Notes under the pieces: model-generated | The model's database searches: none | Seen by the model: only the letters and a program-made list of their open reading frames with translations | Told to the model about the DNA's origin: nothing | In this document: positions 7,852-14,656 of the stretch, piece by piece | How positions within the stretch are numbered: position 1 is the stretch's first letter | How the letters are laid out: every line of letters starts with the position of its first letter | Translations under genes and position numbers: made by a program | Assembly: GCF_045807065.1 (NCBI RefSeq) | Contig: NZ_JBJMIE010000340.1 | Coordinates: 1 to 22,897 of the forward strand | DNA: 22,897 nt | Source of the DNA: Actinophytocola sp045807065 | GTDB taxonomy: Bacteria; Actinomycetota; Actinomycetes; Mycobacteriales; Pseudonocardiaceae | Reading direction: 5' to 3'

Positions 7852-9500
7852 CCGCTGGACCCCGTCCTGTCCGCGCCGCGCGTGGGACCACGTTGACCGC
7901 CCGCAGTTGGCAGACCGAGGCCGCGCTGCGGATGTTCCACAACAACCTCGATCCGGAGGTCGCCGAGCGGCCCGACGACCTCGTCGTCTACGGCGGCACC
8001 GGCAGGGCGGCCCGGAGCTGGGCGAGCTTCGACGCGATCACCCGCGAGCTGACCGCGCTCCGCGAGGACGAGACGCTGCTCGTGCAGTCCGGCAAGCCCG
8101 TCGGCGTCATGCGCACGCACGAGTGGGCGCCCCGCGTGCTGATCGCCAACTCCAACCTCGTCGGCGACTGGGCCACCTGGCCGGAGTTCCGCCGCCTGGA
8201 GTCGTTGGGGCTGACCATGTACGGCCAGATGACCGCCGGGTCGTGGATCTACATCGGCACCCAGGGCATCCTGCAGGGCACCTACGAGACGTTCGCCGCG
8301 GTGGCGCGCAAGCGTTTCGGCGGGTCGCTGCGCGGCACCCTCACGCTGACCGCCGGGCTCGGCGGCATGGGGGGCGCGCAACCCCTTGCCATCACGATGA
8401 ACGAGGGCGTCGCGCTGTGCGTCGAGGTCGACCCGGCCCGCGCGCACCGGCGCGTCGAGACCCGTTACCTCGACGAGGTCGCGTCCTCTTTGGACGATGC
8501 CGTCGCGCGGGTCTCGGCCGCCAAGAAGGAAGGCCGTGCGCTGTCCGTCGCCGTGATCGGGAACGCGGCCGAGGTCGTGCCGGAGCTGCTGCGTCGCGGC
8601 GTCGAGATCGACGTGGTCACCGACCAGACGTCCGCGCACGACCCCTTGGCCTACCTGCCGAAGGGTATCGACCTCGACGACTGGCCGGACTACGCGGCGA
8701 AGAAGCCGGACGAGTTCACCGACCGCGCCCGCGACTCGATGGCCGACCACGTCGACGCCATGGTCGGGTTCATGGACGCCGGCGCCGAGGTGTTCGACTA
8801 CGGCAACTCGATCCGCGGCGAGGCCAAGCTCGGCGGCTGCGACCGCGCGTTCGACTTCCCGGGCTTCGTGCCGGCCTACATCCGGCCGATGTTCTGCGAG
8901 GGCATGGGGCCGTTCCGGTGGGCCGCCCTGTCCGGCGACCCGGCCGACATCGCCGCGACCGACCGGGCGATCCTGGAGTTGTTCCCGGAGAAGGAGTCCC
9001 TGGCCCGGTGGATCCGGATGGCCGCCGAACGCGTTGCCTTCCAAGGACTTCCGGCCCGCATCTGCTGGCTCGGCTACGGCGAGCGACACCTCGCCGGCCT
9101 GCGCTTCAACGAGATGGTCGCGAGCGGCGAGCTATCCGCACCGGTCGTGATCGGCCGCGACCACCTTGACTGCGGCTCGGTGGCCTCGCCATACCGGGAA
9201 ACCGAGGCCATGGCCGACGGCTCCGACGCGATCGCCGACTGGCCGCTGCTGAACGCGCTGGTCAACACCGCGTCCGGAGCCAGCTGGGTGTCGATCCACC
9301 ACGGCGGCGGCGTCGGCATCGGCCGCTCGATCCACGCCGGCCAGGTCACCGTGGCCGACGGCACCCCGCTCGCCGGTGAGAAGATCGCCCGCGTGCTGAC
9401 CAACGACCCCGGCATGGGCGTGATCCGCCACGTGGACGCCGGCTACGACGACGCCCGCGCGGTCGCCGCCTCCCGCGGCGTCACGGTGCCGATGCCATGA
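7848..9500 (+). CDS. hutU: Urocanate hydratase (urocanase)
   Basis: Second step: trans-urocanate plus water to 4-imidazolone-5-propanoate, using tightly bound NAD+ as electrophile. The protein has 550 residues, normal for the family (about 550-560). The urocanase signature FQGLPARICW ends with the active-site Cys at residue 406. The NAD region GLGGMGGAQPL and the conserved FDYGNSIR (Y318) are present, as is the C-terminal HHGGGVGIGRSIHAG. The ATG at 7848 overlaps the hutH stop and has GGGAG 7 nt upstream. The much longer open frame that begins inside hutH is in a different frame from hutH and is not real there. The gene ends in an ATGA that opens a 96-codon frame through a repeat-rich stretch, which separates it from the next operon gene. 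Confidence 0.96.
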   Translation: MTAGPRPVRAARGTTLTARSWQTEAALRMFHNNLDPEVAERPDDLVVYGGTGRAARSWASFDAITRELTALREDETLLVQSGKPVGVMRTHEWAPRVLIANSNLVGDWATWPEFRRLESLGLTMYGQMTAGSWIYIGTQGILQGTYETFAAVARKRFGGSLRGTLTLTAGLGGMGGAQPLAITMNEGVALCVEVDPARAHRRVETRYLDEVASSLDDAVARVSAAKKEGRALSVAVIGNAAEVVPELLRRGVEIDVVTDQTSAHDPLAYLPKGIDLDDWPDYAAKKPDEFTDRARDSMADHVDAMVGFMDAGAEVFDYGNSIRGEAKLGGCDRAFDFPGFVPAYIRPMFCEGMGPFRWAALSGDPADIAATDRAILELFPEKESLARWIRMAAERVAFQGLPARICWLGYGERHLAGLRFNEMVASGELSAPVVIGRDHLDCGSVASPYRETEAMADGSDAIADWPLLNALVNTASGASWVSIHHGGGVGIGRSIHAGQVTVADGTPLAGEKIARVLTNDPGMGVIRHVDAGYDDARAVAASRGVTVPMP

Positions 9501-9787
9501 CCAGCGCGTCTCCGACTGCTCTGACTGCTCTGACTGCTCTGACTGCTCTGACTGCTCCGACTGCTCCGACTGCTCCGACTGCGACAAGATCAACTGCGGC
9601 CTCCGGCCCCCCGAACTCCAGCCTAGCGACGACCACCGACAGCCCCATCGCCGCGAACGCTGAGTGGCAACGAGTTCACCCGGTGAGTTCGAGCGAAAGT
9701 CCCATTGGTGGGCCTGGGGGTCCCCCGGTTTCAACGCTACCGGAGGGCACCGACAGTTTTGGTGCCGCGAACGCAGGTGGGCGATGA
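9497..9787 (+). CDS. Doubtful 96-codon frame bridging hutU and the M20 gene
   Basis: The frame starts in an ATGA shared with the hutU stop and ends in an ATGA shared with the M20 start, so it would couple translation across the gap. The product would be low-complexity: about seven Thr-Ala-Leu/Pro triplets from a 9-bp tandem repeat, then a Ser/Pro/Gly-rich tail with no recognisable domain. There is no ribosome-binding site before the ATG. The DNA below it contains two antisense promoter-like motifs and several inverted repeats, which argues for an inserted noncoding element. I regard it as probably not a gene for a functional protein, but ribosomes may pass through it. Confidence 0.2.
   Translation: MTSASPTALTALTALTALTAPTAPTAPTATRSTAASGPPNSSLATTTDSPIAANAEWQRVHPVSSSESPIGGPGGPPVSTLPEGTDSFGAANAGGR
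9511..9582. repeat. 9-bp tandem repeat (minisatellite), seven full copies plus a partial
   Basis: From 9514 there are four copies of GACTGCTCT, then three of GACTGCTCC, then GACTGC. The unit is a multiple of three, so copy-number change keeps the frame of the bridging ORF. The block sits 11 nt after hutU. The sharp switch between the two unit variants suggests expansion by slippage or unequal exchange. It has no palindromic units or unique spacers, so it is not CRISPR. Confidence 0.95.
9620..9641 (-). promoter_or_regulatory. RecA-NDp/PafBC-like promoter, distal copy, antisense to the hut operon
   Basis: The minus strand reads TGTCGGTG (9641-9634), 8 nt, TAGGCT (9625-9620). This is a full match to TGTCRGTG-N8-TANNNT. 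It points toward hutU in antisense. No clear gene follows on that strand before hutU, so it may be a leftover promoter or drive an antisense RNA. Confidence 0.5.
9734..9755 (-). promoter_or_regulatory. RecA-NDp/PafBC-like promoter, proximal copy, antisense to the hut operon
   Basis: The minus strand reads TGTCGGTG (9755-9748), 8 nt, TAGCGT (9739-9734), again a full match to the damage-promoter consensus. Downstream on the same strand an ATG at 9705 opens a 9-codon frame (MGLSLELTG) that stops at 9676. It could be a leader peptide or the broken start of a lost gene. Confidence 0.5.
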
Positions 9788-10986
9788 GCACCGCCGTCGA
9801 GTTGTTGGCTGCCATTGAGGGTGTTGGGCGCGATGCCAAGCGTGGGGGGTACTCCCGGCACGGGTTTGATCGGGTTGAGTTGGAGTTGCGGGAGTGGTTC
9901 GTCGGTGAGGCGGGGCGGCGGGGGTTGGCCGTTGAGGGGGATCGCAACGGGAATTTGTGGGCCTGGTGGGGTGAGCCGGGGGTCGGGGCCGTGGTGACCG
10001 GGAGTCATCTCGACTCCGTGCCTGGGGGTGGCGCGTTTGACGGGCCGCTTGGGGTGGTGTCGGCGTTGTCCGCTGTGGACATGTTGCGGGAGCGTGGGTT
10101 CGCGCCGGCCAAGCCGCTTGCCCTGGTCGTGTTCGCTGAGGAGGAGGGTGGGCGGTTCGGTGTGCCGTGTCTCGGGTCTCGACTGTTGTCCGGTGCCGTC
10201 GATCCCGAGGTCGCGCGTGGGCTGCGGGATCCGGACGGGGTGACGTTGGCCGAGGCCGTCGCCGGGGCGGGGTTCGATCCCGCGCGGCTCGGGCGGGACG
10301 ACGACGCGCTCGCGGCCATCGGCACGTTCGTCGAGTTGCACGTCGAGCAGGGGCGTGGGTTGATCGACCTCGGTGCGCCCGTGGCCGTCGCCAGTTCGAT
10401 CCTCGCGCACGGGCGTTGGCGGTTCCGGTTCACCGGTGAGGGGAACCACGCCGGTGCCACGCTGCTCGGCGACCGGCACGACCCGATGGTGCCGGCCGCG
10501 GAGATGGTGCTGGCGACGCGGATCGCGGCATCCGAGGTGGACGACGCGCGGGCCACGGTCGGTCGGCTGGTGCCGAACCCCGGTGGTACCAACGTGATTC
10601 CGTCCTCCGTGGACGTCTGGTTGGACGCCCGCGGGCCCGACGACGCCAGCACGCGCCGGGTGCTCGGCAGGATCCAGGAGCTGGCGAACGACGCGGTCGA
10701 GCGGGAGGGGTGCGCGCTGACCGTCACCGAGGAGTCGTACGGCGACACCGTGCACTTCGACGCCGGCCTGCGGGACCGGATCGCGGCCGCGCTCGGCGGC
10801 ATACCGACGCTGCCGACGGGCGCGGGGCACGACGCCGGTGTGCTCGCCGCGCAGGTGCCTACCGCGATGTTGTTCGTGCGCAACCCGACCGGCGTCTCGC
10901 ACGCGCCGGAGGAGTACGCCGAACCCGAGGACTGCGAGTCCGGCGTGACCGCGCTCGCGGCCGTGTTGGGGCAGCTGGCGGGATGA
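9784..10986 (+). CDS. M20 amidohydrolase (allantoate amidohydrolase/N-carbamoylase family), likely N-formylglutamate deformylase of the hut pathway
   Basis: This is a 400-residue M20-family metallohydrolase, normal length for allantoate amidohydrolase/HyuC-type enzymes. Metal-site motifs are GSHLDSVPGGGAFDG (H75, D86), FAEEEGGRF (E120/E121), ELHVEQG (H186) and NPTGVSHAPEEY (H373). The dimerisation lid lies in the middle, about 205-320. The family cleaves N-carbamoyl or ureido groups. Inside an operon with HutF, which makes N-formyl-glutamate, and without HutG, the most economical role is hydrolysis of N-formyl-L-glutamate to glutamate and formate. That is inference from context. The ATG at 9784 has AGG 6 nt upstream; the 40-codon extension to 9664 runs into repeat DNA and is rejected. 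Its stop overlaps the hutF start. The first 500-600 bp use TTG, GTT, GAT and GGG far more than the rest and than neighbouring genes. Confidence 0.9.
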   Translation: MSTAVELLAAIEGVGRDAKRGGYSRHGFDRVELELREWFVGEAGRRGLAVEGDRNGNLWAWWGEPGVGAVVTGSHLDSVPGGGAFDGPLGVVSALSAVDMLRERGFAPAKPLALVVFAEEEGGRFGVPCLGSRLLSGAVDPEVARGLRDPDGVTLAEAVAGAGFDPARLGRDDDALAAIGTFVELHVEQGRGLIDLGAPVAVASSILAHGRWRFRFTGEGNHAGATLLGDRHDPMVPAAEMVLATRIAASEVDDARATVGRLVPNPGGTNVIPSSVDVWLDARGPDDASTRRVLGRIQELANDAVEREGCALTVTEESYGDTVHFDAGLRDRIAAALGGIPTLPTGAGHDAGVLAAQVPTAMLFVRNPTGVSHAPEEYAEPEDCESGVTALAAVLGQLAG

Positions 10987-12299
10987 CCACCTACTGGTGC
11001 GAGTACGCGTGGCAGCCGGCCCAGCTCGTGCGCGGCGCGGTCGTCGAGGTCGACGACGGCGGTCGGATCGCGTCCGTCTCCACGACGTCCGACGGGCCGC
11101 CCGCTGGCGCGCACGTGCTGCGGGGGCTGGTGTTCCCCGGGTTCGCCAACGTGCACTCGCACGCCTTCCACCGCGCGCTGCGGGGTCGCACGCACCACGG
11201 CGGCGGCACCTTCTGGACCTGGCGGCACGCCATGTACCAGCTGGCCTCGCGGCTCGACCCGGACAGCTACCTCCGGCTGGCGACCGCCGTGTACGCGGAG
11301 ATGGCCGTTGCCGGGTTCACGGTGGTGGGAGAGTTCCACTACCTGCACCACCCGCCCGGCGGCGGCCGGTACGCGGAGCCGAACGCGATGGGGGAAGCGG
11401 TGCGGGAGGCCGCTCTCGCCGCCGGCATCCGGCTGACCCTGCTCGACACCTGCTATCTCACCGGTGGCATCGACACACCGCTTTCCCCGGAGCAGCAACG
11501 ATTTTCCGACGGCAGCGTCGAGGCATGGGCCGAGCGGGCCCAGCCCCGGCACGACCGGCCGTTCACCCGGGTCGGCGCGGCCATCCACTCGGTCCGCGCG
11601 GTGCCGGCACCGGCCATCGCCGAGATCGCGTCCATAGTGGAGGGACGGCCGCTGCACGTCCACGTGTCCGAGCAGCCGGCGGAGAACGAGGCGTGCCTGG
11701 CCGCGTACGGGCGCACGCCGGTGCGGCTGCTGGCCGACTCCGGCGCACTGGGCCCCCACACGACCGCCGTGCACGCCACCCACCTCTCCTCGACAGATGT
11801 AGCGGCGCTGGGAACCTCGAAGACCGCCGCGTGTTTCTGTCCGACCACCGAGGCGGACCTGGCCGACGGCATCGGGCCGGCACGTGAGCTGCTGGACGCC
11901 GGTGCGCCGCTGTCGCTGGGTACCGACCAGCACGCCGTGGTCGATCCGCTGGTGGAGGCGCGGGCCCTGGAGCACGGCGAGCGGCTGCGGACCGGGCAGC
12001 GGGGCCGCCTGTCGCCGGACGAGCTGGTGGCAGCGCTCACCTCGGCGGGTAACGCGGCGCTGGGCTGGCCTGATGCGGGACGCATCGAGCAAGGCGCGCC
12101 GGCGGACCTGGTGGCCGTGCGGCTGGACAGCGTGCGGACCGCCGGCTGCCACCCCACCCAGGTGCTGTACGGGGCGACCGCCGCCGACGTGCACACGGTG
12201 GTCGCCAACGGCCGGGTCATCGCGGCCGAGGGGCACCACGAACTGCTCGGTGACGTGGGCGAACTGCTGCGTGAGGCGATCGAGGAGCTGTGGACGTGA
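10983..12299 (+). CDS. hutF: Formimidoylglutamate deiminase
   Basis: Fourth step in the five-step variant: N-formimino-L-glutamate plus water to N-formyl-L-glutamate plus ammonia. The protein is a 438-residue amidohydrolase-superfamily member. Metal and catalytic positions are NVHSHAFHRA (H58, H60), LHVHVSEQ (H227, E230), TAVHATHLS (H264/H267) and LGTDQHAVVDPL (D315). The FHRALRGRTHHGGGTFWTWRHAMY stretch and the FHYLHH segment near residue 118 are characteristic of HutF and separate it from HutI and from guanine deaminases. The ATG at 10983 overlaps the preceding stop (ATGA). The gene ends within the hutI start region. The presence of HutF shows that formimino-glutamate is deiminated rather than split directly to formamide or passed to folate, so a deformylase is needed downstream. 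Confidence 0.94.
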   Translation: MTTYWCEYAWQPAQLVRGAVVEVDDGGRIASVSTTSDGPPAGAHVLRGLVFPGFANVHSHAFHRALRGRTHHGGGTFWTWRHAMYQLASRLDPDSYLRLATAVYAEMAVAGFTVVGEFHYLHHPPGGGRYAEPNAMGEAVREAALAAGIRLTLLDTCYLTGGIDTPLSPEQQRFSDGSVEAWAERAQPRHDRPFTRVGAAIHSVRAVPAPAIAEIASIVEGRPLHVHVSEQPAENEACLAAYGRTPVRLLADSGALGPHTTAVHATHLSSTDVAALGTSKTAACFCPTTEADLADGIGPARELLDAGAPLSLGTDQHAVVDPLVEARALEHGERLRTGQRGRLSPDELVAALTSAGNAALGWPDAGRIEQGAPADLVAVRLDSVRTAGCHPTQVLYGATAADVHTVVANGRVIAAEGHHELLGDVGELLREAIEELWT

Positions 12300-13459
12300 G
12301 CGTGCTCATCACCGGGATCGGCGAGCTGACCACCAATGACGGCCCGGTGCTGACCGACGCCGCGCTGGTGCTCGACGGGGACCGGGTGGCGTGGGTGGGA
12401 CCGGCGGCACAGGCACCCGCCGCGGACACCGCTACGGATATAGAGGGTCGGGCCGTGCTACCGGGCTGGGTCGACAGCCACACGCACCTCGTGTTCGCCG
12501 GTGACCGGACGGGGGAGTTCGCCGCGCGGATGGCCGGCGAGCCCTACACCGCCGGCGGCATCGCGGTCACCGTGGCGGCCACCCGGGCCGCGTCCGACGA
12601 CGACCTGACCGCGGTGTTGCGCCGACACGTGGCCGAGGCCGTCGCGCAGGGCACGACATGCCTGGAGACGAAGACCGGCTACGGCCTGACGGTGGCCGAC
12701 GAGCTGCGGTCGGCGAAGCTGGCCGCGGCGCACGCCGACGAGGTCACCTTCCTCGGCGCGCACCTCGTCCCGGCGGATATGTCCACAGTGGACTATGTCG
12801 ATCTGGTGCGCGGCGAGATGCTCGACGCCGTGGCACCGCACGTCCGCTGGGCCGACGTTTTCTGCGAGACGGGCGCCTTCGACGAGGACCAGTCCCGGGC
12901 CGTGCTGACCGCCGCCAAGGCGCGGGGGCTCGGCCTGCGCGTGCACGGGAACCAGCTCGGCCACGGTCCCGGCGTGCGGCTCGCGGTCGAACTGGGTGCC
13001 GCGAGCGTCGACCACTGCACGTACCTCAGCGAGTCCGATGTGGACGCTCTGGCGCAGTCGGACACCGTGGCGACCCTGCTGCCCGCGTGCGACCTGTCCA
13101 CCCGGCAACCGCTGCCGAACGCGCGCCAGCTGCTGGACAGTGGCGCCACCGTCGCGCTGGCCACCAACTGCAACCCCGGCTCCTCCTACACGTCGTCGAT
13201 GGCCTACTGCGTGGCGACGGCCGTGCTGCAGATGCGGATGTCGGTCGAGGAGGCCGTCCGCGCGGCCACGTGGGGCGGGGCCCGGGCGCTGCGGCGGGAC
13301 GACGTGGGTGTGCTGGGGGTCGGCGCGCGGGCGGACGTGCACGTGCTGGACGCGCCGTCGGTCACGCACCTCGCCTACCGACCCGGGGTGCCGCTGACGT
13401 ACGCCGTGTGGCGCAAGGGTGTGCTACAGCGCCAGCCACACGACCAGCGCGACCGCTAG
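12296..13459 (+). CDS. hutI: Imidazolonepropionase
   Basis: Third step: 4-imidazolone-5-propanoate plus water to N-formimino-L-glutamate. The protein has 387 residues and belongs to the amidohydrolase superfamily. The HxH pair is in DSHTHLVFAGDR (H62, H64), with the third His in RVHGNQLG (H217). The late motif is ATNCNPGSS with Asn291 where the Bacillus enzyme has a metal-binding Asp in TDFNPGS, and Gln220 stands where Bacillus has Glu. The fold and neighbours leave little doubt about identity. GTG 12296 is preferred over GTG 12290 because GAGGAG (12282-12287) lies 8 nt before it and a GTGA overlap with hutF results. It is the last gene of the operon. Its final 36 bp overlap, tail to tail, the stop end of a small gene on the other strand. 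Confidence 0.94.
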   Translation: MSVLITGIGELTTNDGPVLTDAALVLDGDRVAWVGPAAQAPAADTATDIEGRAVLPGWVDSHTHLVFAGDRTGEFAARMAGEPYTAGGIAVTVAATRAASDDDLTAVLRRHVAEAVAQGTTCLETKTGYGLTVADELRSAKLAAAHADEVTFLGAHLVPADMSTVDYVDLVRGEMLDAVAPHVRWADVFCETGAFDEDQSRAVLTAAKARGLGLRVHGNQLGHGPGVRLAVELGAASVDHCTYLSESDVDALAQSDTVATLLPACDLSTRQPLPNARQLLDSGATVALATNCNPGSSYTSSMAYCVATAVLQMRMSVEEAVRAATWGGARALRRDDVGVLGVGARADVHVLDAPSVTHLAYRPGVPLTYAVWRKGVLQRQPHDQRDR

Positions 13460-13594
13460 CACGCCGATGACCAGCGCGATCCAGACCAGGCGGCGGTACT
13501 TCACGTCCTCGCCGGTCGCGTCGAGGATGTCGCGTTTGTCGTCCGCGTGGGGGTTCGCGTCGAGCGGGATCCACTCGGGCTCGTCGTCCGGCAT
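13424..13594 (-). CDS. Small single-pass membrane protein, 56 residues
   Basis: A complete short frame runs from ATG at 13594 to TAG at 13424. Residues 1-35 are polar and acidic (MPDDEPEWIPLDANPHADDK and onward). A basic anchor YRR (33-35) follows, then one hydrophobic helix, about 36-56 (LVWIALVIGVLAVALVVWLAL, written here only to describe its length of 21), directly before the stop. This acidic-head, Arg-Arg, tail-anchor layout is unlikely by chance. I do not recognise a family. The upstream AGGCGAG lies a little far from the ATG. It overlaps the end of hutI antisense by 36 bp and is divergent from the aldo/keto reductase with 35 bp between them, so their promoters must overlap. A perfect palindrome ATGGGCCCAT (13593-13602) spans the start codon. 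Confidence 0.75.
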   Translation of the reverse strand: MPDDEPEWIPLDANPHADDKRDILDATGEDVKYRRLVWIALVIGVLAVALVVWLAL

Positions 13595-13617
13595 GGGCCC
13601 ATTCTCGCCTGCCGGCG

Positions 13618-13623
13618 TACGTT
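13618..13623 (+). promoter_or_regulatory. Putative -10 box placing a leaderless start for the aldo/keto reductase
   Basis: TACGTT fits TANNNT and ends 6 nt before the ATG at 13630, the spacing expected when transcription starts on the start codon itself. No ribosome-binding site is visible in the 35-bp gap. A good -35 box is not apparent. Confidence 0.35.
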
Positions 13624-13629
13624 GGTGCC

Positions 13630-14622
13630 ATGGAGTACACCCAGCTCGGCCGCTCCGGCCTGTCCGTGTCCCGGCTGGTGCTCGGCACCATGAACTTCGG
13701 CCCGGAGACGTCCGAAGAGGACAGTCACGCGATCATGGACCACGCCCACGAGCACGGCATCAACTTCTTCGACACCGCCAACGTCTACGGCTGGCAGCAG
13801 GGCGAGGGGGTCACCGAGCAGATCATCGGCCGGTGGTTCGCCCGCGGCGGCGGACGCCGGGAGAAGACCGTGCTGGCCACCAAGCTGTACGGCAAGATGG
13901 GTGAGTGGCCGAACGAGAACCGCCTGTCCGCGCTGAACATCCGCCGCGCGGCGGACGCGTCGCTGCGCCGGCTGCAGACGGACTACATCGACCTCTACCA
14001 GATGCACCACGTCGACCGGAACACGCCGTGGGACGAGATCTGGGAGGGCTTCTCCGTGCTGCGCCTGCAGGGGAAGGTGCTGTACTTCGGCTCGTCGAAC
14101 TTCGCCGGCTGGCACCTCGCGCAGGCGCAGGAAGCGGCCCGTAGCAGGCATTTCCTCGGCCTGGTGAGTGAGCAGTCGCTGTACAACCTGGCGTCCCGGT
14201 GGGTGGAGCTGGAGGTACTGCCGGCAGCACGGCACTACGGCATCGGCCTGATCCCGTGGTCGCCGCTGTACGGCGGCCTGCTCGGCGGTGTACTGCGCAA
14301 GCAGCGGGAGGGTGCCACCGTGCGCTCCAACAGCGGCCGGGCCGCGCAGGTCCTGGAGGCGGGCCGCGACCGCATCGAGGCGTACGAGAAGCTGGCGGTC
14401 GACCTCGGGGCCGACCCGGCCAACGTCGCACTCGCGTGGCTGCTGCACCAGGAGGGTGTGACGGGCCCGATCATCGGCCCTCGCACGATCGAGCACCTGG
14501 ACGGCGCCCTGACCGCGGTGGACCTGAAGCTGGAGAGCGAGGCCCTCGCACGCCTGGACGAGCTGTTCCCGCCGCCGGGACCGAACGGCGCGAAGCCCGC
14601 CCCGGAGGCGTACGCCTGGTAA
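13630..14622 (+). CDS. Aldo/keto reductase
   Basis: This is a 330-residue TIM-barrel NAD(P)H-dependent oxidoreductase of the AKR family (YghZ/potassium-channel beta-like branch). The catalytic tetrad is visible: D48 and Y53 in FFDTANVYG, K85 in ATKLYG and H126 in YQMHHVD. The C-terminal cofactor region GPIIGPRTIEHLDGAL (about 278-293) is family-typical. The start MEYTQLGRSGLSVSRLVLGTM is the standard N-terminus of the family, so the ATG at 13630 is secure. It probably has its own promoter and a leaderless mRNA. The physiological substrate cannot be inferred; its neighbours (hut operon, small membrane protein, kgd) give no pathway link. A strong hairpin follows 5 bp after the stop. Confidence 0.93.
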   Translation: MEYTQLGRSGLSVSRLVLGTMNFGPETSEEDSHAIMDHAHEHGINFFDTANVYGWQQGEGVTEQIIGRWFARGGGRREKTVLATKLYGKMGEWPNENRLSALNIRRAADASLRRLQTDYIDLYQMHHVDRNTPWDEIWEGFSVLRLQGKVLYFGSSNFAGWHLAQAQEAARSRHFLGLVSEQSLYNLASRWVELEVLPAARHYGIGLIPWSPLYGGLLGGVLRKQREGATVRSNSGRAAQVLEAGRDRIEAYEKLAVDLGADPANVALAWLLHQEGVTGPIIGPRTIEHLDGALTAVDLKLESEALARLDELFPPPGPNGAKPAPEAYAW

Positions 14623-14626
14623 TACC

Positions 14627-14654
14627 GTGGCGGCCCCGGATTCGGGGCCGCCAC
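14627..14654. terminator. Perfect 12-bp hairpin between convergent genes
   Basis: GTGGCGGCCCCG (14627-14638), loop GATT, then the exact complement (14643-14654). It lies between the stop of the aldo/keto reductase (plus) and the stop of the DUF6104 gene (minus), 4 and 2 nt away respectively. No T-run follows on either strand, so it is probably a bidirectional T-less terminator or a 3'-end protecting structure. Confidence 0.75.
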
Positions 14655-14656
14655 AG

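Larger units (their letters stand above)
9613..9774 (-). repeat. Two diverged copies of a promoter-like element, 114 bp apart
   Basis: Read on the minus strand, both copies run GCGTTCGCGGC, 7 nt, CTGTCGGTG, 8 nt, TAG..T, about 6 nt, CGGGGG. One occupies about 9774-9720, the other about 9660-9606. Every matching block is offset by exactly 114 bp. Between and within them lie short inverted repeats: 9672-9690 (GAGTTCACC/GGTGAGTTC with two wobble pairs), 9716-9726 (GGGGGTCCCCC), 9725-9743 (CCGGT/ACCGG, 9-nt loop) and 9746-9766 (GGCACC/GGTGCC, 9-nt loop). This fills most of the 283-bp gap in the hut operon and looks like an inserted or decayed element. Confidence 0.7.

Noticed and set aside
9511..9582. 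Possible CRISPR array
   Set aside because: The units are 9 bp, directly adjacent, without unique spacers, and no cas genes are nearby.
9664..9783. 40-codon N-terminal extension of the M20 protein
   Set aside because: It translates the inserted repeat element, has Trp/Arg-rich composition unlike the family, and a good ATG with AGG upstream lies at 9784.
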